Shown in pieces: positions 1 through 7,987 of a stretch of DNA of 64,000 nucleotides (position 1 is the stretch's first letter; the number at the start of each line of letters is the position of its first letter). Under the pieces are notes generated by a model. The model ran no database searches and was not told the DNA's origin. It was given only the letters and a program-made list of their open reading frames with translations. Source of the DNA: Methylomonas koyamae. Its GTDB lineage: Bacteria; Pseudomonadota; Gammaproteobacteria; Methylococcales; Methylomonadaceae. The DNA lies in assembly GCF_001644025.1 (NCBI RefSeq), contig NZ_LUUK01000183.1:1-64000 (forward strand), in the 5' to 3' direction. Position numbers and translations under genes: made by a program.

Positions 1-1
1 T

Positions 2-421
2 GTTAAAGGACCGCTTACCGAGTTGTCTCGGCTTCTATCCTCAATCGATCAGGAAGCTCAAGAACTACATCTCGATCAAGTTCGATTACTGGAGGCGGTA
101 GACACAGCTACTCTCACGCCGTACTCCTTTCAATTAATAGTGAAGTCTGAGTTTGGTGATGATGTTTTGATCGAAGACGCAGTAGATGCCTGCCGGATGT
201 ACATTGATCTTGGGTACAAGACCAACATCGATCTTCGCCAACATTTCCGCGATCCCAGAGTTGAGGAACTATACGTCTTTGTCCAAGACAAAATTGCGGC
301 CTCTGGCAAGAGCGGCCCTATATCCAAAATGGGCCGGTATACCTTCTGGAGTATCTTCGGTACTAGAATCGGTTCACCTGGCTTGAAGGAGTTCTTTGAT
401 GCTCTGCCGCCTGATATCTAA
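2..421 (+). CDS. Hypothetical protein, C-terminal part (left edge)
   Basis: The reading frame is open back to the first bases of the window, so the true start lies outside and only about 139 C-terminal residues are present; it stops with TAA at 419-421. The visible part is acidic and mostly helical in composition, with no signal peptide or membrane segment. An internal TTG at 23 could be mistaken for a start but has no ribosome-binding site. I do not recognise the family. It is followed directly by a block of short palindromes. Confidence 0.55.
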   Translation, partial: VKGPLTELSRLLSSIDQEAQELHLDQVRLLEAVDTATLTPYSFQLIVKSEFGDDVLIEDAVDACRMYIDLGYKTNIDLRQHFRDPRVEELYVFVQDKIAASGKSGPISKMGRYTFWSIFGTRIGSPGLKEFFDALPPDI

Positions 422-504
422 CCCAGCAATGCACCGGACCACCAAAAGCTACGCTTTTGCTGTCCGGTGATTTATACGTTTTCCTGATTAGCCAGGTACT
501 TCCT

Positions 505-703
505 CTAGCTCCCAAGCCCCAGCTTGGGAATACTCTCTCGGAAGCTCTAGCTTCCTATCCACATCCAAACTGGAAGCCGGAGCTTCCAAGACCTGGGTTC
601 CCGCCGGAGCTTGGGAACCAGATCAAGATTCCTCTGGTTCTCAAGCTTTGCAGGGGCGGAGCTTGCCGGCGAGGCATCCCCAAGTTCGGCGCTTGGGGAC
701 GGG
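505..703. repeat. Cluster of imperfect AGCTT-centred palindromes
   Basis: Five or six short dyads stand side by side: CCCAAGCCCCAGCTTGGG around 511-528, GGAAGCTCTAGCTTCC at 540-555, GGAAGCCGGAGCTTCC at 572-587, a GGTTCCC...GGGAACC dyad at 596-619, a weaker one near 631-654 and a CCCCAAG...CTTGGGG pair at 676-700. Each is 16-25 bp with a short centre, and the arms vary while remaining complementary, which suggests selection for the hairpin rather than for the sequence. They lie downstream of two converging genes. The spacers are too short and irregular for CRISPR. Confidence 0.6.
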
Positions 704-708
704 CAAAA

Positions 709-1266
709 TCACCAGGGGTTGGAAATTTGGCAATTCTGCGCGGTGACGTTGACCCAATTGACCGGTGCATTCGGGACGCCACCACCACCCAGTCCGCCTG
801 GCGCATATCGGCCGCTCGGCGCGGTACCCCCGGCAACCCAGGCGATGTTGTTATTGACTTCGTACTTCACGCTCACGCCAAAGCCGGCCACGCCCGCAAC
901 TACCCGGTCCACCTGGACCGCGGCGGCGTTTGCCGCGTTATTGAGTCCGGGGCCATTCAGCCGGTAGAGCGTGCTGGTATTGACATTCAGGGCGCCGATT
1001 AAAGGCCGCAATTCATTGACGACGTTCGCCCGCTGCGGACTGTTACAGAACACCAGGATGTCGCCCTGAATTCTAGGTCCCTCGGTACGGGCGATGAACA
1101 TCCCAAATTCGCGGTGTGCGTCGGCATATCTTGCCGGCGTTTGAGGAATGTGGATGGCGTATAGCTGTTGGTTGGTTACGAACACGACGCCGATGCAGGT
1201 GACAAACCCGGTGACGCCGACAGTTGTGTTGTGTACGCCGAATTCGTACATATTGGAGTAGTACAT
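709..1266 (-). CDS. Hypothetical protein, possible CheD/CNF1-like deamidase fold
   Basis: A 185-residue protein. I chose the ATG at 1264-1266 because a GAGGA ribosome-binding site lies six bases upstream; a longer reading to 1473 adds a low-complexity Arg-rich stretch and is unlikely to be coding. The N-terminal half has a Thr-Cys-Ile-Gly-Val motif (Cys24) followed 15 residues later by Ala-Ile-His-Ile-Pro (His39). This Cys/His arrangement recalls the CheD/CNF1 thiol deamidase fold. The C-terminal third is rich in Gly, Asn and Ala. There is no signal peptide. The family assignment is a pattern-level inference and could be wrong; the gene itself is likely. Confidence 0.5.
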   Translation of the reverse strand: MYYSNMYEFGVHNTTVGVTGFVTCIGVVFVTNQQLYAIHIPQTPARYADAHREFGMFIARTEGPRIQGDILVFCNSPQRANVVNELRPLIGALNVNTSTLYRLNGPGLNNAANAAAVQVDRVVAGVAGFGVSVKYEVNNNIAWVAGGTAPSGRYAPGGLGGGGVPNAPVNWVNVTAQNCQISNPW

Positions 1267-1753
1267 GCTGTGTCCTCGTAGTGCCGGCCGCCGCCGGAAA
1301 GACTTAAAAAGCGCCCGGCGCGATCGCGAGTGTGGTAGCAATCGGCGAGGCTTACGCCGCCGGAAAACCACGGAGGTGGACCGGGTGGAGCGGCAACGAT
1401 ACCCGGCTTTCTCGGCTTCCAGCTGGATTCTATTATCGGTCACGCCGGAGTGTTCCCACAAACCGGGCTTCAATTTATTGTTCGTTAGCGACCTTTGAAA
1501 ACTCGGGCAAGCGCCGATTTTGAAGGCTCCGCGTGAATCCGTACGCCGTGGTTTTCATCGGCGTCAATGAGGGCGGCGATCGATCCGGCCGCGTAGCAGG
1601 CTTTTTGCCGGCTAACTGGTTAATCGTTAACCAAATTTAACATCGGGAAACATTCAGTCTAATACCGGGAAAAATTCCCTAAGCCATTTCGCGCCGCTTC
1701 CCGAGAATAGCCGAGAAAAATTCTTTCTTAATCTCGGAAAAAAAGGACGCAAT
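1267..1753. other. Intergenic region with divergent promoters and dyads
   Basis: No gene is supported here. It separates the leftward hypothetical gene from the rightward VPLPA-CTERM/TonB locus. It holds a perfect dyad TGGTTAATCGTTAACCA (1617-1633) and a second one GGGAAAAATTCCC (1667-1679), listed separately. AT content rises from about 1610 to 1750, as expected for a promoter. Confidence 0.5.
1617..1633. promoter_or_regulatory. Candidate operator: 7-3-7 perfect inverted repeat
   Basis: TGGTTAA and TTAACCA flank a TCG centre with no mismatch. It lies about 120 bp upstream of the first VPLPA-CTERM gene. A second dyad (GGGAA-AAA-TTCCC, 1667-1679) follows. The cognate regulator is unknown. Confidence 0.4.
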
Positions 1754-2533
1754 ATGAGTTACCTCCCAAAATCGTTAAGCCGTTCCGTCAATTCGCTGGC
1801 TCTGGGTATCGGTCTGGCCTTGAGCCAAGGCGCGGCGGCGGCCACGCTGGATCTGGATTTCAGCTACCGCATGACGCCGGGCGCGGGCGCGCTAGGCACC
1901 ACGATCGCCACCGCTCATTTCGAAGACGTGATTACCAGCACCGGATTTAAAGGCATCGACCTGACTCTGACCAATGTCGGGTCGGATCTGGTGCCGGGCG
2001 TCGGTTCCACCAGTTACATCTCGGGCTTATTGTTGGCCTTCGATTTCGCCGACGAAGAATTGCCCAACATCATTATCGAGCAATTCGATGGCGACAACGC
2101 GCAATCCGACCGGTGGGAGCCGCAAGAAGACGTTGCGACCGTCGACGGCTTTACCTTTACTAGCGAACTGGGTTTCCCGAAAGGCACCTCGAATCCGTCT
2201 TCCTCGACCAGTTTGGCCAGCTTGCGAGTCGGCGACAGCGCCCATATCCAGTTCTGGTGGGATACCGGACTCGAGCAGGGCGACTTGACCGTCGCGGCGC
2301 TGGTCGAAGCCCTGCGCGGCGATTCGGCCGACGCTTCCATTCCTGACATCATGGCCGCGGTCAAAGTCCGTAGCCTGGGCGCGATAACCGGCGGCGAAAA
2401 TATCGAGTCGGTTGCGACCTTGGTGGTCGGCGCGGTCGAGCCGACCGCCGCGCCGGTGCCGGTCCCCGGCGCGTTGCCGTTATTCGCCTCGGCCTTGGCC
2501 GGCTTCGGGGTGTTGCGCCGCCGCCGCGCTTAA
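1754..2533 (+). CDS. VPLPA-CTERM sorting-domain secreted protein
   Basis: A 259-residue exported protein with an AAGGA ribosome-binding site at 1742. A signal peptide (hydrophobic stretch at residues 13-29, cleavage near Ala-Ala-Ala-Thr) is followed by a beta-rich body. The C-terminus is a classic exosortase signal: V-P-V-P-G-A-L-P-L-F, a hydrophobic helix and a closing RRRR cluster. Such tails are processed by exosortase and hold the protein at the cell surface. The body (about residues 31-225) is close to the N-terminal domain of the gene at 6072, so the two are paralogues flanking a TonB receptor. The ligand is unknown; surface binding linked to the receptor is an inference. Confidence 0.85.
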   Translation: MSYLPKSLSRSVNSLALGIGLALSQGAAAATLDLDFSYRMTPGAGALGTTIATAHFEDVITSTGFKGIDLTLTNVGSDLVPGVGSTSYISGLLLAFDFADEELPNIIIEQFDGDNAQSDRWEPQEDVATVDGFTFTSELGFPKGTSNPSSSTSLASLRVGDSAHIQFWWDTGLEQGDLTVAALVEALRGDSADASIPDIMAAVKVRSLGAITGGENIESVATLVVGAVEPTAAPVPVPGALPLFASALAGFGVLRRRRA

Positions 2534-2546
2534 ACCGTTGTTAGCG

Positions 2547-2589
2547 CCGCGCCGCCTCCAGGCTCTGCTCCCGCCGGGAGGCGGCGCGG
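2547..2589. repeat. Strong 13-bp inverted repeat between secreted-protein genes
   Basis: CCGCGCCGCCTCC (2547-2559) and its perfect complement (2577-2589) enclose a 17-nt loop. No U-run follows directly, so it may be an mRNA-stabilising hairpin or a Rho-assisted end rather than a simple terminator. It lies in the short gap before the next gene. Confidence 0.55.
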
Positions 2590-2638
2590 CCGCTAATGCT
2601 TGGCTGTTTTTTCCATTTCAATTCAAACAATAATAACG

Positions 2639-3475
2639 ATGAAACTTTCAACAAAATCCTGGCTGGTGGTTGGCGCAACCCTTTTGAACCTGTCCGCCGC
2701 GTCCGCAGCGACCACCACCCTGAACTTTAATTACATAGCCACCAATCTGTACGGCAGCAGTGGCGTCGCTAACGTCGCGAGCATTACCGTGACCGATTTG
2801 GCCGATCTGGGCTTGAACGGCGAGGGCTACGGCGGCGTGCGGGTGCAATTGACCGCCGGCGACCTGGCGCAATTTTCCAGCGGCGTGGCCGGTACCAAGG
2901 TGTGGATCTCTTCGTTCGAACTCAATTTTCCCGGTACCTCCACCGACAACGGTTACGAATTCAATAATCAGCACTGGAGCTATGTCGGCGGAGTCAATCT
3001 GGCGCCGGTCACTTCCGGCGGCTTGAGCGGCGGCATCGAATGGCAGGAAGACGGTGCCACCGACGGCTGGGGCGCGGCGGCCGGCGATCCGGCCTTCGAA
3101 CAAGAGTACAACTTCAGCGCCGAGACCTTGTTGGCCGGCACCAGCAGTACGATAGACCTTTACAACCGCGCCGGCTTTTCCGGCATCAGCGTGGCGAATT
3201 TACTGAATCCGGCCAACGCCGTCGAAAACGCCTTGCACCCGGAGCAAGCGGACGCGCTGGGCTGGATCAAATTGCGCGGCACCGGCAACGCCGATCCGGC
3301 CTTGCGCGGCGTTGCCGGCAGCGGCTTCTGGGGTAACTCGGCCACCGGCGGCAATCCGGCGCAGAATCGTTTGAACGTGCTGGCGATGGCGCCGGTCCCG
3401 TTGCCCGCCGCGCTGCCGTTATTTTTATCGGCGCTGGCCGGCATCGGTTTGATCGGCAAACGTCGGTCGCGCTGA
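2639..3475 (+). CDS. VPLPA-CTERM sorting-domain secreted protein
   Basis: A 278-residue exported protein. The start at 2639 (Met-Lys-Leu-Ser-Thr-Lys) gives a clean signal peptide ending near Ala-Ser-Ala-Ala; the in-frame ATG at 2600 would only lengthen it. No strong Shine-Dalgarno is visible. The C-terminus has V-P-L-P-A-A-L-P-L-F, a hydrophobic helix and K-R-R-S-R, the VPLPA-CTERM exosortase signal. The body is beta-rich with Gly/Asn/Ser loops and a Trp-rich middle and shows no catalytic motif I recognise. It lies between another sorted protein and a TonB receptor and is probably co-expressed with them. Confidence 0.8.
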   Translation: MKLSTKSWLVVGATLLNLSAASAATTTLNFNYIATNLYGSSGVANVASITVTDLADLGLNGEGYGGVRVQLTAGDLAQFSSGVAGTKVWISSFELNFPGTSTDNGYEFNNQHWSYVGGVNLAPVTSGGLSGGIEWQEDGATDGWGAAAGDPAFEQEYNFSAETLLAGTSSTIDLYNRAGFSGISVANLLNPANAVENALHPEQADALGWIKLRGTGNADPALRGVAGSGFWGNSATGGNPAQNRLNVLAMAPVPLPAALPLFLSALAGIGLIGKRRSR

Positions 3476-3542
3476 AAGCTAGTCGCGCGCCCGGTCGGCG
3501 CGTCGGTTCAACCGGGTTGCGGCCCTATCGGCCGCAGCCCCC

Positions 3543-6053
3543 ATGTTTATCAAGTTCATGAAGCCATTACAGCAGTCCGCCAAGCCGGTGGCCTTTGCCT
3601 TTCTGTGCGCCGCGTTCGGCGCCGAAGCCGCCGAATCCGAGACGGCCGGTCACGATACCCTGGAAGCGGTCGAAGTCGTCGACGTGACGCCGGTGCACGG
3701 GGTCGGCCTGGACAAGGACAAAATTCCGGCCAACGTGCAAACCGCCACCGACCGCGATTTGGATCGATCCGAAGCCAGCGATCTGACCTCGTTCATGAAC
3801 CGCACCACCGGTAGCGTGACGTTGAACGCCGCGCAAAACAATCCGCTGCAACCGGACCTGAATTTTCGGGGCTTCACCGCGTCGCCGTTGCTGGGTTTAC
3901 CGATGGGGATGAGCGTGTATGTGAATGGCGTGCGCTATAACGATCCGTTCGGCGATACCGTCAATTGGGACATGCTGCCGGAATCGATGATCAAGAGCAT
4001 GAACGTGTTCAGCGGCGCCAATCCCTTGTTCGGCTTGAATACCTTGGGCGGCGCGGTATCGCTGCAAACCAAGAACGGTTTCAATTCGCCGGGCCACGAA
4101 TTGGAGGCTTACGGCGGCGCCTGGGGCCGCAACGTGGTGTCGGCCGAAAGCGGCGGCAACGACGGCACTCTGGGCTATTTCGTGAATGTGCGGCGCTTCG
4201 CCGAAGACGGCTGGCGGGATTCCTCGCCGTCCGAGGCCATCAACGTCTACGGTTCGCTGGGCTGGCGTTCGGACAAATCGTCGCTGGATTTCAGCGCCTT
4301 GTACGGCAACAGCGACTTGATCGGCAACGGCGCGGTCCCCACCGAATTGTTGCGCGACAACCGCTCGGCGATATTTACCTCGCCCGACCGCACCGAAAAC
4401 GACATGAAATTTTTCACGTTGGAAGGCACGCATTGGCTCAACGATAAGGTGCAACTGGCCGGTAACGCGTTTTACCGCGATACGGTGACGCGATCCTTCA
4501 ACGGCGACGATACCGCCTACATCGATTGTTCCGAAGCCGGCGCGCTGTACGACCGCAATCTCGACGGCTTGCCGGCCTATCCGCTGTTTCCTGGCAGCGA
4601 CGGTTACAGCGGCGATAGCTTTTGGTCTTTCCTGGCCAGCCAGGGGATTTCCCGCGAACGCGCCGAGCCGGGCGACTGTCCCGACGACATCGCCGGCATG
4701 GCCGGTTCCGACATCCTGTCGCAATGGATAGTCCGCGACCAGAACGGCAATCCGGTCGGTTACGACGATCCCGATCACCCGTTGAACGCGATCAACAACA
4801 TCAGTACCCGCAAGCAAAAAAGCTTCGGCGCTACCGGACAGGCTACGTTTCAGCATAAATTGTTCGGGCTGAACAATCAGTTGATTACCGGCTTCGGTTA
4901 TAACCGGGGTATCGTCAACTACGGTTCTCAAGTGGAAATCGTCCGCTTGCTGGCCGACCGCAGTACCAGCCGCACCGGCATTTTCATACCTGACGACGCC
5001 ACCGGCCTGAAAGGCGGGACCACGACTTGGTCGGCGTTTTTCAACGATGCGCTGGACTTGACCGACCGCGTGACCTTGAGCTTCGGCGGTCGCTTTAACG
5101 ATACCGTGATCCGTTTGCTGGACAGCTTGGGCAACAGTCCGGAATTGAACGACAACCACGCTTACAGCCGTTTCAACCCGTCAGCCGGTTTGACCTGGAA
5201 AGTCAACGACAAACTGGGCGTTTACGGCGGTTACAGCGAATCGGCGCGAGCGCCGACCATCGTCGAACTGGCCTGTTCCGATCCCAACGCCGAATGCCGG
5301 CTGCCGAATGCCTTCCTGGCCGATCCGCATTTGCAGCAGGTCGTCGCCGAAAGCTTCGAGGCCGGATTTCGCGGCCAGCTCGATAAGGACACGGCCTGGA
5401 ACGTCGGGTTTTTTCATACCATCAACAAAAACGACATCATTTTCCAATCCACCGGCGGCGCGACGTCTAATGTCGGGTTTTTCTCGAACGTCGGCGATAC
5501 CCGCCGGGTGGGCATGGAAGCCGGTTTGTCCGGCGTATTTCGGGAAGATTGGCGCTGGTATTTGCGCTACAGTTTCGTTGACGCCACTTTCCAGAACAAC
5601 TTCTTCGTCAGCAGTCCCACCCATCCAGCCCGGATCGAAACCTTCGGCGCCAACGGCGAATACAGCGCGGTGATTCCGGTGGAAAAAGGTGACCGGATTC
5701 CCGGCATTCCGCAGCACAGTTTGAAACTGGGTTTGACGGTGCCGGTCACGACGGCGCTGACGGTCGGCGGCGACGGCCTATTCAATTCCGGACAGTTTCT
5801 GCGCGGCGACGAAGGCAATTTCCTGGGTTCGACCGATCCCTATTTCGTCATGAATCTGCACGCCAATTATCAGTGGACGCCGAATCTGGCGACCTTCCTG
5901 ATCATGGAAAACGTGTTCGACACCGATTACGAGTCCTTCGGCATGTTGGGCGAAGCCAACGAGTTGCCGGGCTTTCAAAACTACAGCAACCCGCGCTTTC
6001 TGGGACCGGGCGCGCCGTTCGGCGGCTGGGTCGGCGTGCGGTTGAAATTTTAA
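3543..6053 (+). CDS. TonB-dependent outer-membrane receptor
   Basis: An 836-residue outer-membrane receptor. After a signal peptide ending near residue 30 there is a plug domain (about 60-180, with Asn-Phe-Arg-Gly-Phe and Gly-Gly-Ala-Val-Ser) and a long beta-barrel ending in Val-Arg-Leu-Lys-Phe, the terminal aromatic used by the BAM machinery. Family members import siderophores, heme, cobalamin or metal chelates using TonB/ExbBD energy. The substrate cannot be read from sequence, and no ABC transporter or TonB lies beside it. Met6 (3558) is an alternative start; neither has a good ribosome-binding site. A TGCGGCC/GGCCGCA hairpin sits just upstream (3519-3537). The flanking sorted surface proteins suggest a shared uptake role. 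Confidence 0.9.
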   Translation: MFIKFMKPLQQSAKPVAFAFLCAAFGAEAAESETAGHDTLEAVEVVDVTPVHGVGLDKDKIPANVQTATDRDLDRSEASDLTSFMNRTTGSVTLNAAQNNPLQPDLNFRGFTASPLLGLPMGMSVYVNGVRYNDPFGDTVNWDMLPESMIKSMNVFSGANPLFGLNTLGGAVSLQTKNGFNSPGHELEAYGGAWGRNVVSAESGGNDGTLGYFVNVRRFAEDGWRDSSPSEAINVYGSLGWRSDKSSLDFSALYGNSDLIGNGAVPTELLRDNRSAIFTSPDRTENDMKFFTLEGTHWLNDKVQLAGNAFYRDTVTRSFNGDDTAYIDCSEAGALYDRNLDGLPAYPLFPGSDGYSGDSFWSFLASQGISRERAEPGDCPDDIAGMAGSDILSQWIVRDQNGNPVGYDDPDHPLNAINNISTRKQKSFGATGQATFQHKLFGLNNQLITGFGYNRGIVNYGSQVEIVRLLADRSTSRTGIFIPDDATGLKGGTTTWSAFFNDALDLTDRVTLSFGGRFNDTVIRLLDSLGNSPELNDNHAYSRFNPSAGLTWKVNDKLGVYGGYSESARAPTIVELACSDPNAECRLPNAFLADPHLQQVVAESFEAGFRGQLDKDTAWNVGFFHTINKNDIIFQSTGGATSNVGFFSNVGDTRRVGMEAGLSGVFREDWRWYLRYSFVDATFQNNFFVSSPTHPARIETFGANGEYSAVIPVEKGDRIPGIPQHSLKLGLTVPVTTALTVGGDGLFNSGQFLRGDEGNFLGSTDPYFVMNLHANYQWTPNLATFLIMENVFDTDYESFGMLGEANELPGFQNYSNPRFLGPGAPFGGWVGVRLKF

Positions 6054-6071
6054 GCTTTGCGCGGAGACGCC

Positions 6072-7778
6072 ATGAACAAACCATTATCGGCGCTTTGCAT
6101 CGCCGCGACTCTGATTGGCGGCGCGGCCGACGCCGCCACACTGGACCTGGTATTCAATTACCGGCTGACGCCGGCCGCCGGTACCGGCCAGACCGTCGCC
6201 ACCGCCCATTTCGAGGACGTGATCGACTCGAACGGCTTGCCGGCCGTCGATTTGCGCCTGACCAACGTCGCGTCCAATCTGGTGCCGGGCGTCGGCGCTA
6301 CCAGCTATATCTCGGGACTGTTGCTGGCCTTCGACTACACCGCGCCGGAATTGCCCGGCATCGTGGTCGAACAATTCGGCGACGACAGCGCCCAGTCCGA
6401 TCGTTGGGAACCGCAGGAAGACGTGGCCACCGTGGACGGTTTTACCTTTACCAGCGAATTGGGTTTCCCGCGTTCGGAGACGCCGAGCAGTGTCGGTGCC
6501 CGCTTGGCGGTCGGCGAAGTCGGCCATATTCAGTTTCAGAACGACGGTAGCCTGCCCAATGCCTTGACTGTAGACAAACTGGTCGCGGCGATACGCGGCG
6601 GCGGTGCAGATGTCGGCGCGCCGACGGTACTGGCGGCGGTCAAGGTGCGCAGTCTGCCCAATCTGACCGGCGGCGAGACGATAGAATCGGTGCCGACCGT
6701 CGTGATCGCGGCCGGCGTGCCCAGCGTCAATCACGCGCCGACCGCCGATGCCGGCGAGGATGCGGCCGTCGATACCGGCTCCACCGTGCAACTGGACGGC
6801 AGCGCTAGCAGCGATCCGGACAGCGACGCGATCGCCGCTTATCAATGGACGCAGCTATCCGGCGAGACGGTGACGCTGTCCAGCGCCACCGCCCAACGGC
6901 CCAGTTTTACCGCGCCGGCCACGGCCGGCACGCTGGTGTTCGCGTTGACCGTCAGCGACGGTAGTCTGCAAAGCGATCCGGATACCGTGACGATCACTGT
7001 CAACGCCGGCAATAACAATCCGCCGCCAAGCAATCGCGCGCCCAGCGTCGATGCCGGCGCCGACCAGTCGGTGGCCGAAGCCAGTCTGGTGACCTTGGCC
7101 GGCAGCGCCAGCGATGCCGACGGCGACGGTTTGAGTTATCAATGGGAGCAGACCGGCGGTACCGCCGTCAGCTTGCATAACCCGCAAAGCGCTACGGCCA
7201 GCTTCACCGCGCCCTGGCTGGCCAACGGCTCGGAAACCCTGAGTTTCAAACTGACCGTGACCGACGATGCGGCTAGCCCGGCCTCGGCCGAAGCGACGGT
7301 TGATGTGGTTGTCAACAACGACGACGGTTTGCTGGATTGCTCGCAAGCCAGGCCCAGCAAAACCTACTTATGGTCGCCGAACGGCGCGATGCAAAAAGTG
7401 CTGATTCAGGGTATCACCGGTCCCGGTATTGATACCGCCAAACCGAATTACGATTTGCGTATCGATGCGGTAAGCCAGGACGAACCGTTGAAAAACCCGG
7501 CGCTGAAAGACAAAACCAGTCCGGACGCCAAAATCACCCGCACCAAGCGCAGCGCGAAAAAGCCGCTGGCGCTGGATGTATTGCAATTGCGGGCGGAGCG
7601 CCAGGGCCTGCAACCGAAAAACCAGGCTTTCACCGGCAACGGCCGGGCCTATCGGGTGGCTTTTACCGCCAGCTACGCCGGTTTGTCCTGTCAGGGCGCG
7701 GTCAGCGTGATGGTGCCGCCGACGCGCGGTAGCGCGGTGACCGACGACGGTCAGCAATACGACGCCACCCGGCGCTAG
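6072..7778 (+). CDS. Secreted protein: VPLPA-paralogue domain plus two PKD-like domains
   Basis: A 568-residue exported protein starting at 6072 behind a GGAG site, 18 bp after the receptor. Residues 1-22 form a signal peptide. Residues about 23-215 closely match the body of the protein at 1754. Two PKD/Ig-like domains follow (about 222-315 and 322-420; each opens Asn-x-Ala-Pro-x-x-Asp-Ala-Gly and contains a Tyr-x-Trp-x-Gln/Glu core). The tail (421-568) is basic, with a Cys pair. Unlike its paralogue it has no VPLPA-CTERM tail. PKD domains usually mediate surface or carbohydrate contacts. The function is unknown; context suggests a partner of the receptor. Confidence 0.8.
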   Translation: MNKPLSALCIAATLIGGAADAATLDLVFNYRLTPAAGTGQTVATAHFEDVIDSNGLPAVDLRLTNVASNLVPGVGATSYISGLLLAFDYTAPELPGIVVEQFGDDSAQSDRWEPQEDVATVDGFTFTSELGFPRSETPSSVGARLAVGEVGHIQFQNDGSLPNALTVDKLVAAIRGGGADVGAPTVLAAVKVRSLPNLTGGETIESVPTVVIAAGVPSVNHAPTADAGEDAAVDTGSTVQLDGSASSDPDSDAIAAYQWTQLSGETVTLSSATAQRPSFTAPATAGTLVFALTVSDGSLQSDPDTVTITVNAGNNNPPPSNRAPSVDAGADQSVAEASLVTLAGSASDADGDGLSYQWEQTGGTAVSLHNPQSATASFTAPWLANGSETLSFKLTVTDDAASPASAEATVDVVVNNDDGLLDCSQARPSKTYLWSPNGAMQKVLIQGITGPGIDTAKPNYDLRIDAVSQDEPLKNPALKDKTSPDAKITRTKRSAKKPLALDVLQLRAERQGLQPKNQAFTGNGRAYRVAFTASYAGLSCQGAVSVMVPPTRGSAVTDDGQQYDATRR

Positions 7779-7987
7779 CGGTCAAGATGGTCGCCGGCGG
7801 CTGGTCCGAGTTTGCGCGGGGCAGGGTGGGCTGCGTTTAATTCTCGCTCGCCTAGAGGCAATCCTGTCAATCTCCGGCGCGGGCGCGGCCGGAGCGGCGC
7901 TTAAATCCGTATCGGCGGGATAGCGACGTGCGGGCAATGTATCAGCCGTTTGCTCGAAATTGGCCGATCTGAGCCAATTTCAATACA

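Noticed and set aside
505-703. CRISPR array
   Set aside because: Units are palindromes of varying sequence without constant repeats or equal spacers, and no cas genes are near.
3897-5159. 420-codon open frame on the minus strand
   Set aside because: Exact antisense shadow of the TonB receptor; composition follows the complementary codons and no ribosome-binding site is present.
7798-7815. Sigma-54 promoter before the hydrogenase genes
   Set aside because: TGGTCCGAGTTTGC has the GG and GC one base too close for the -24/-12 spacing.
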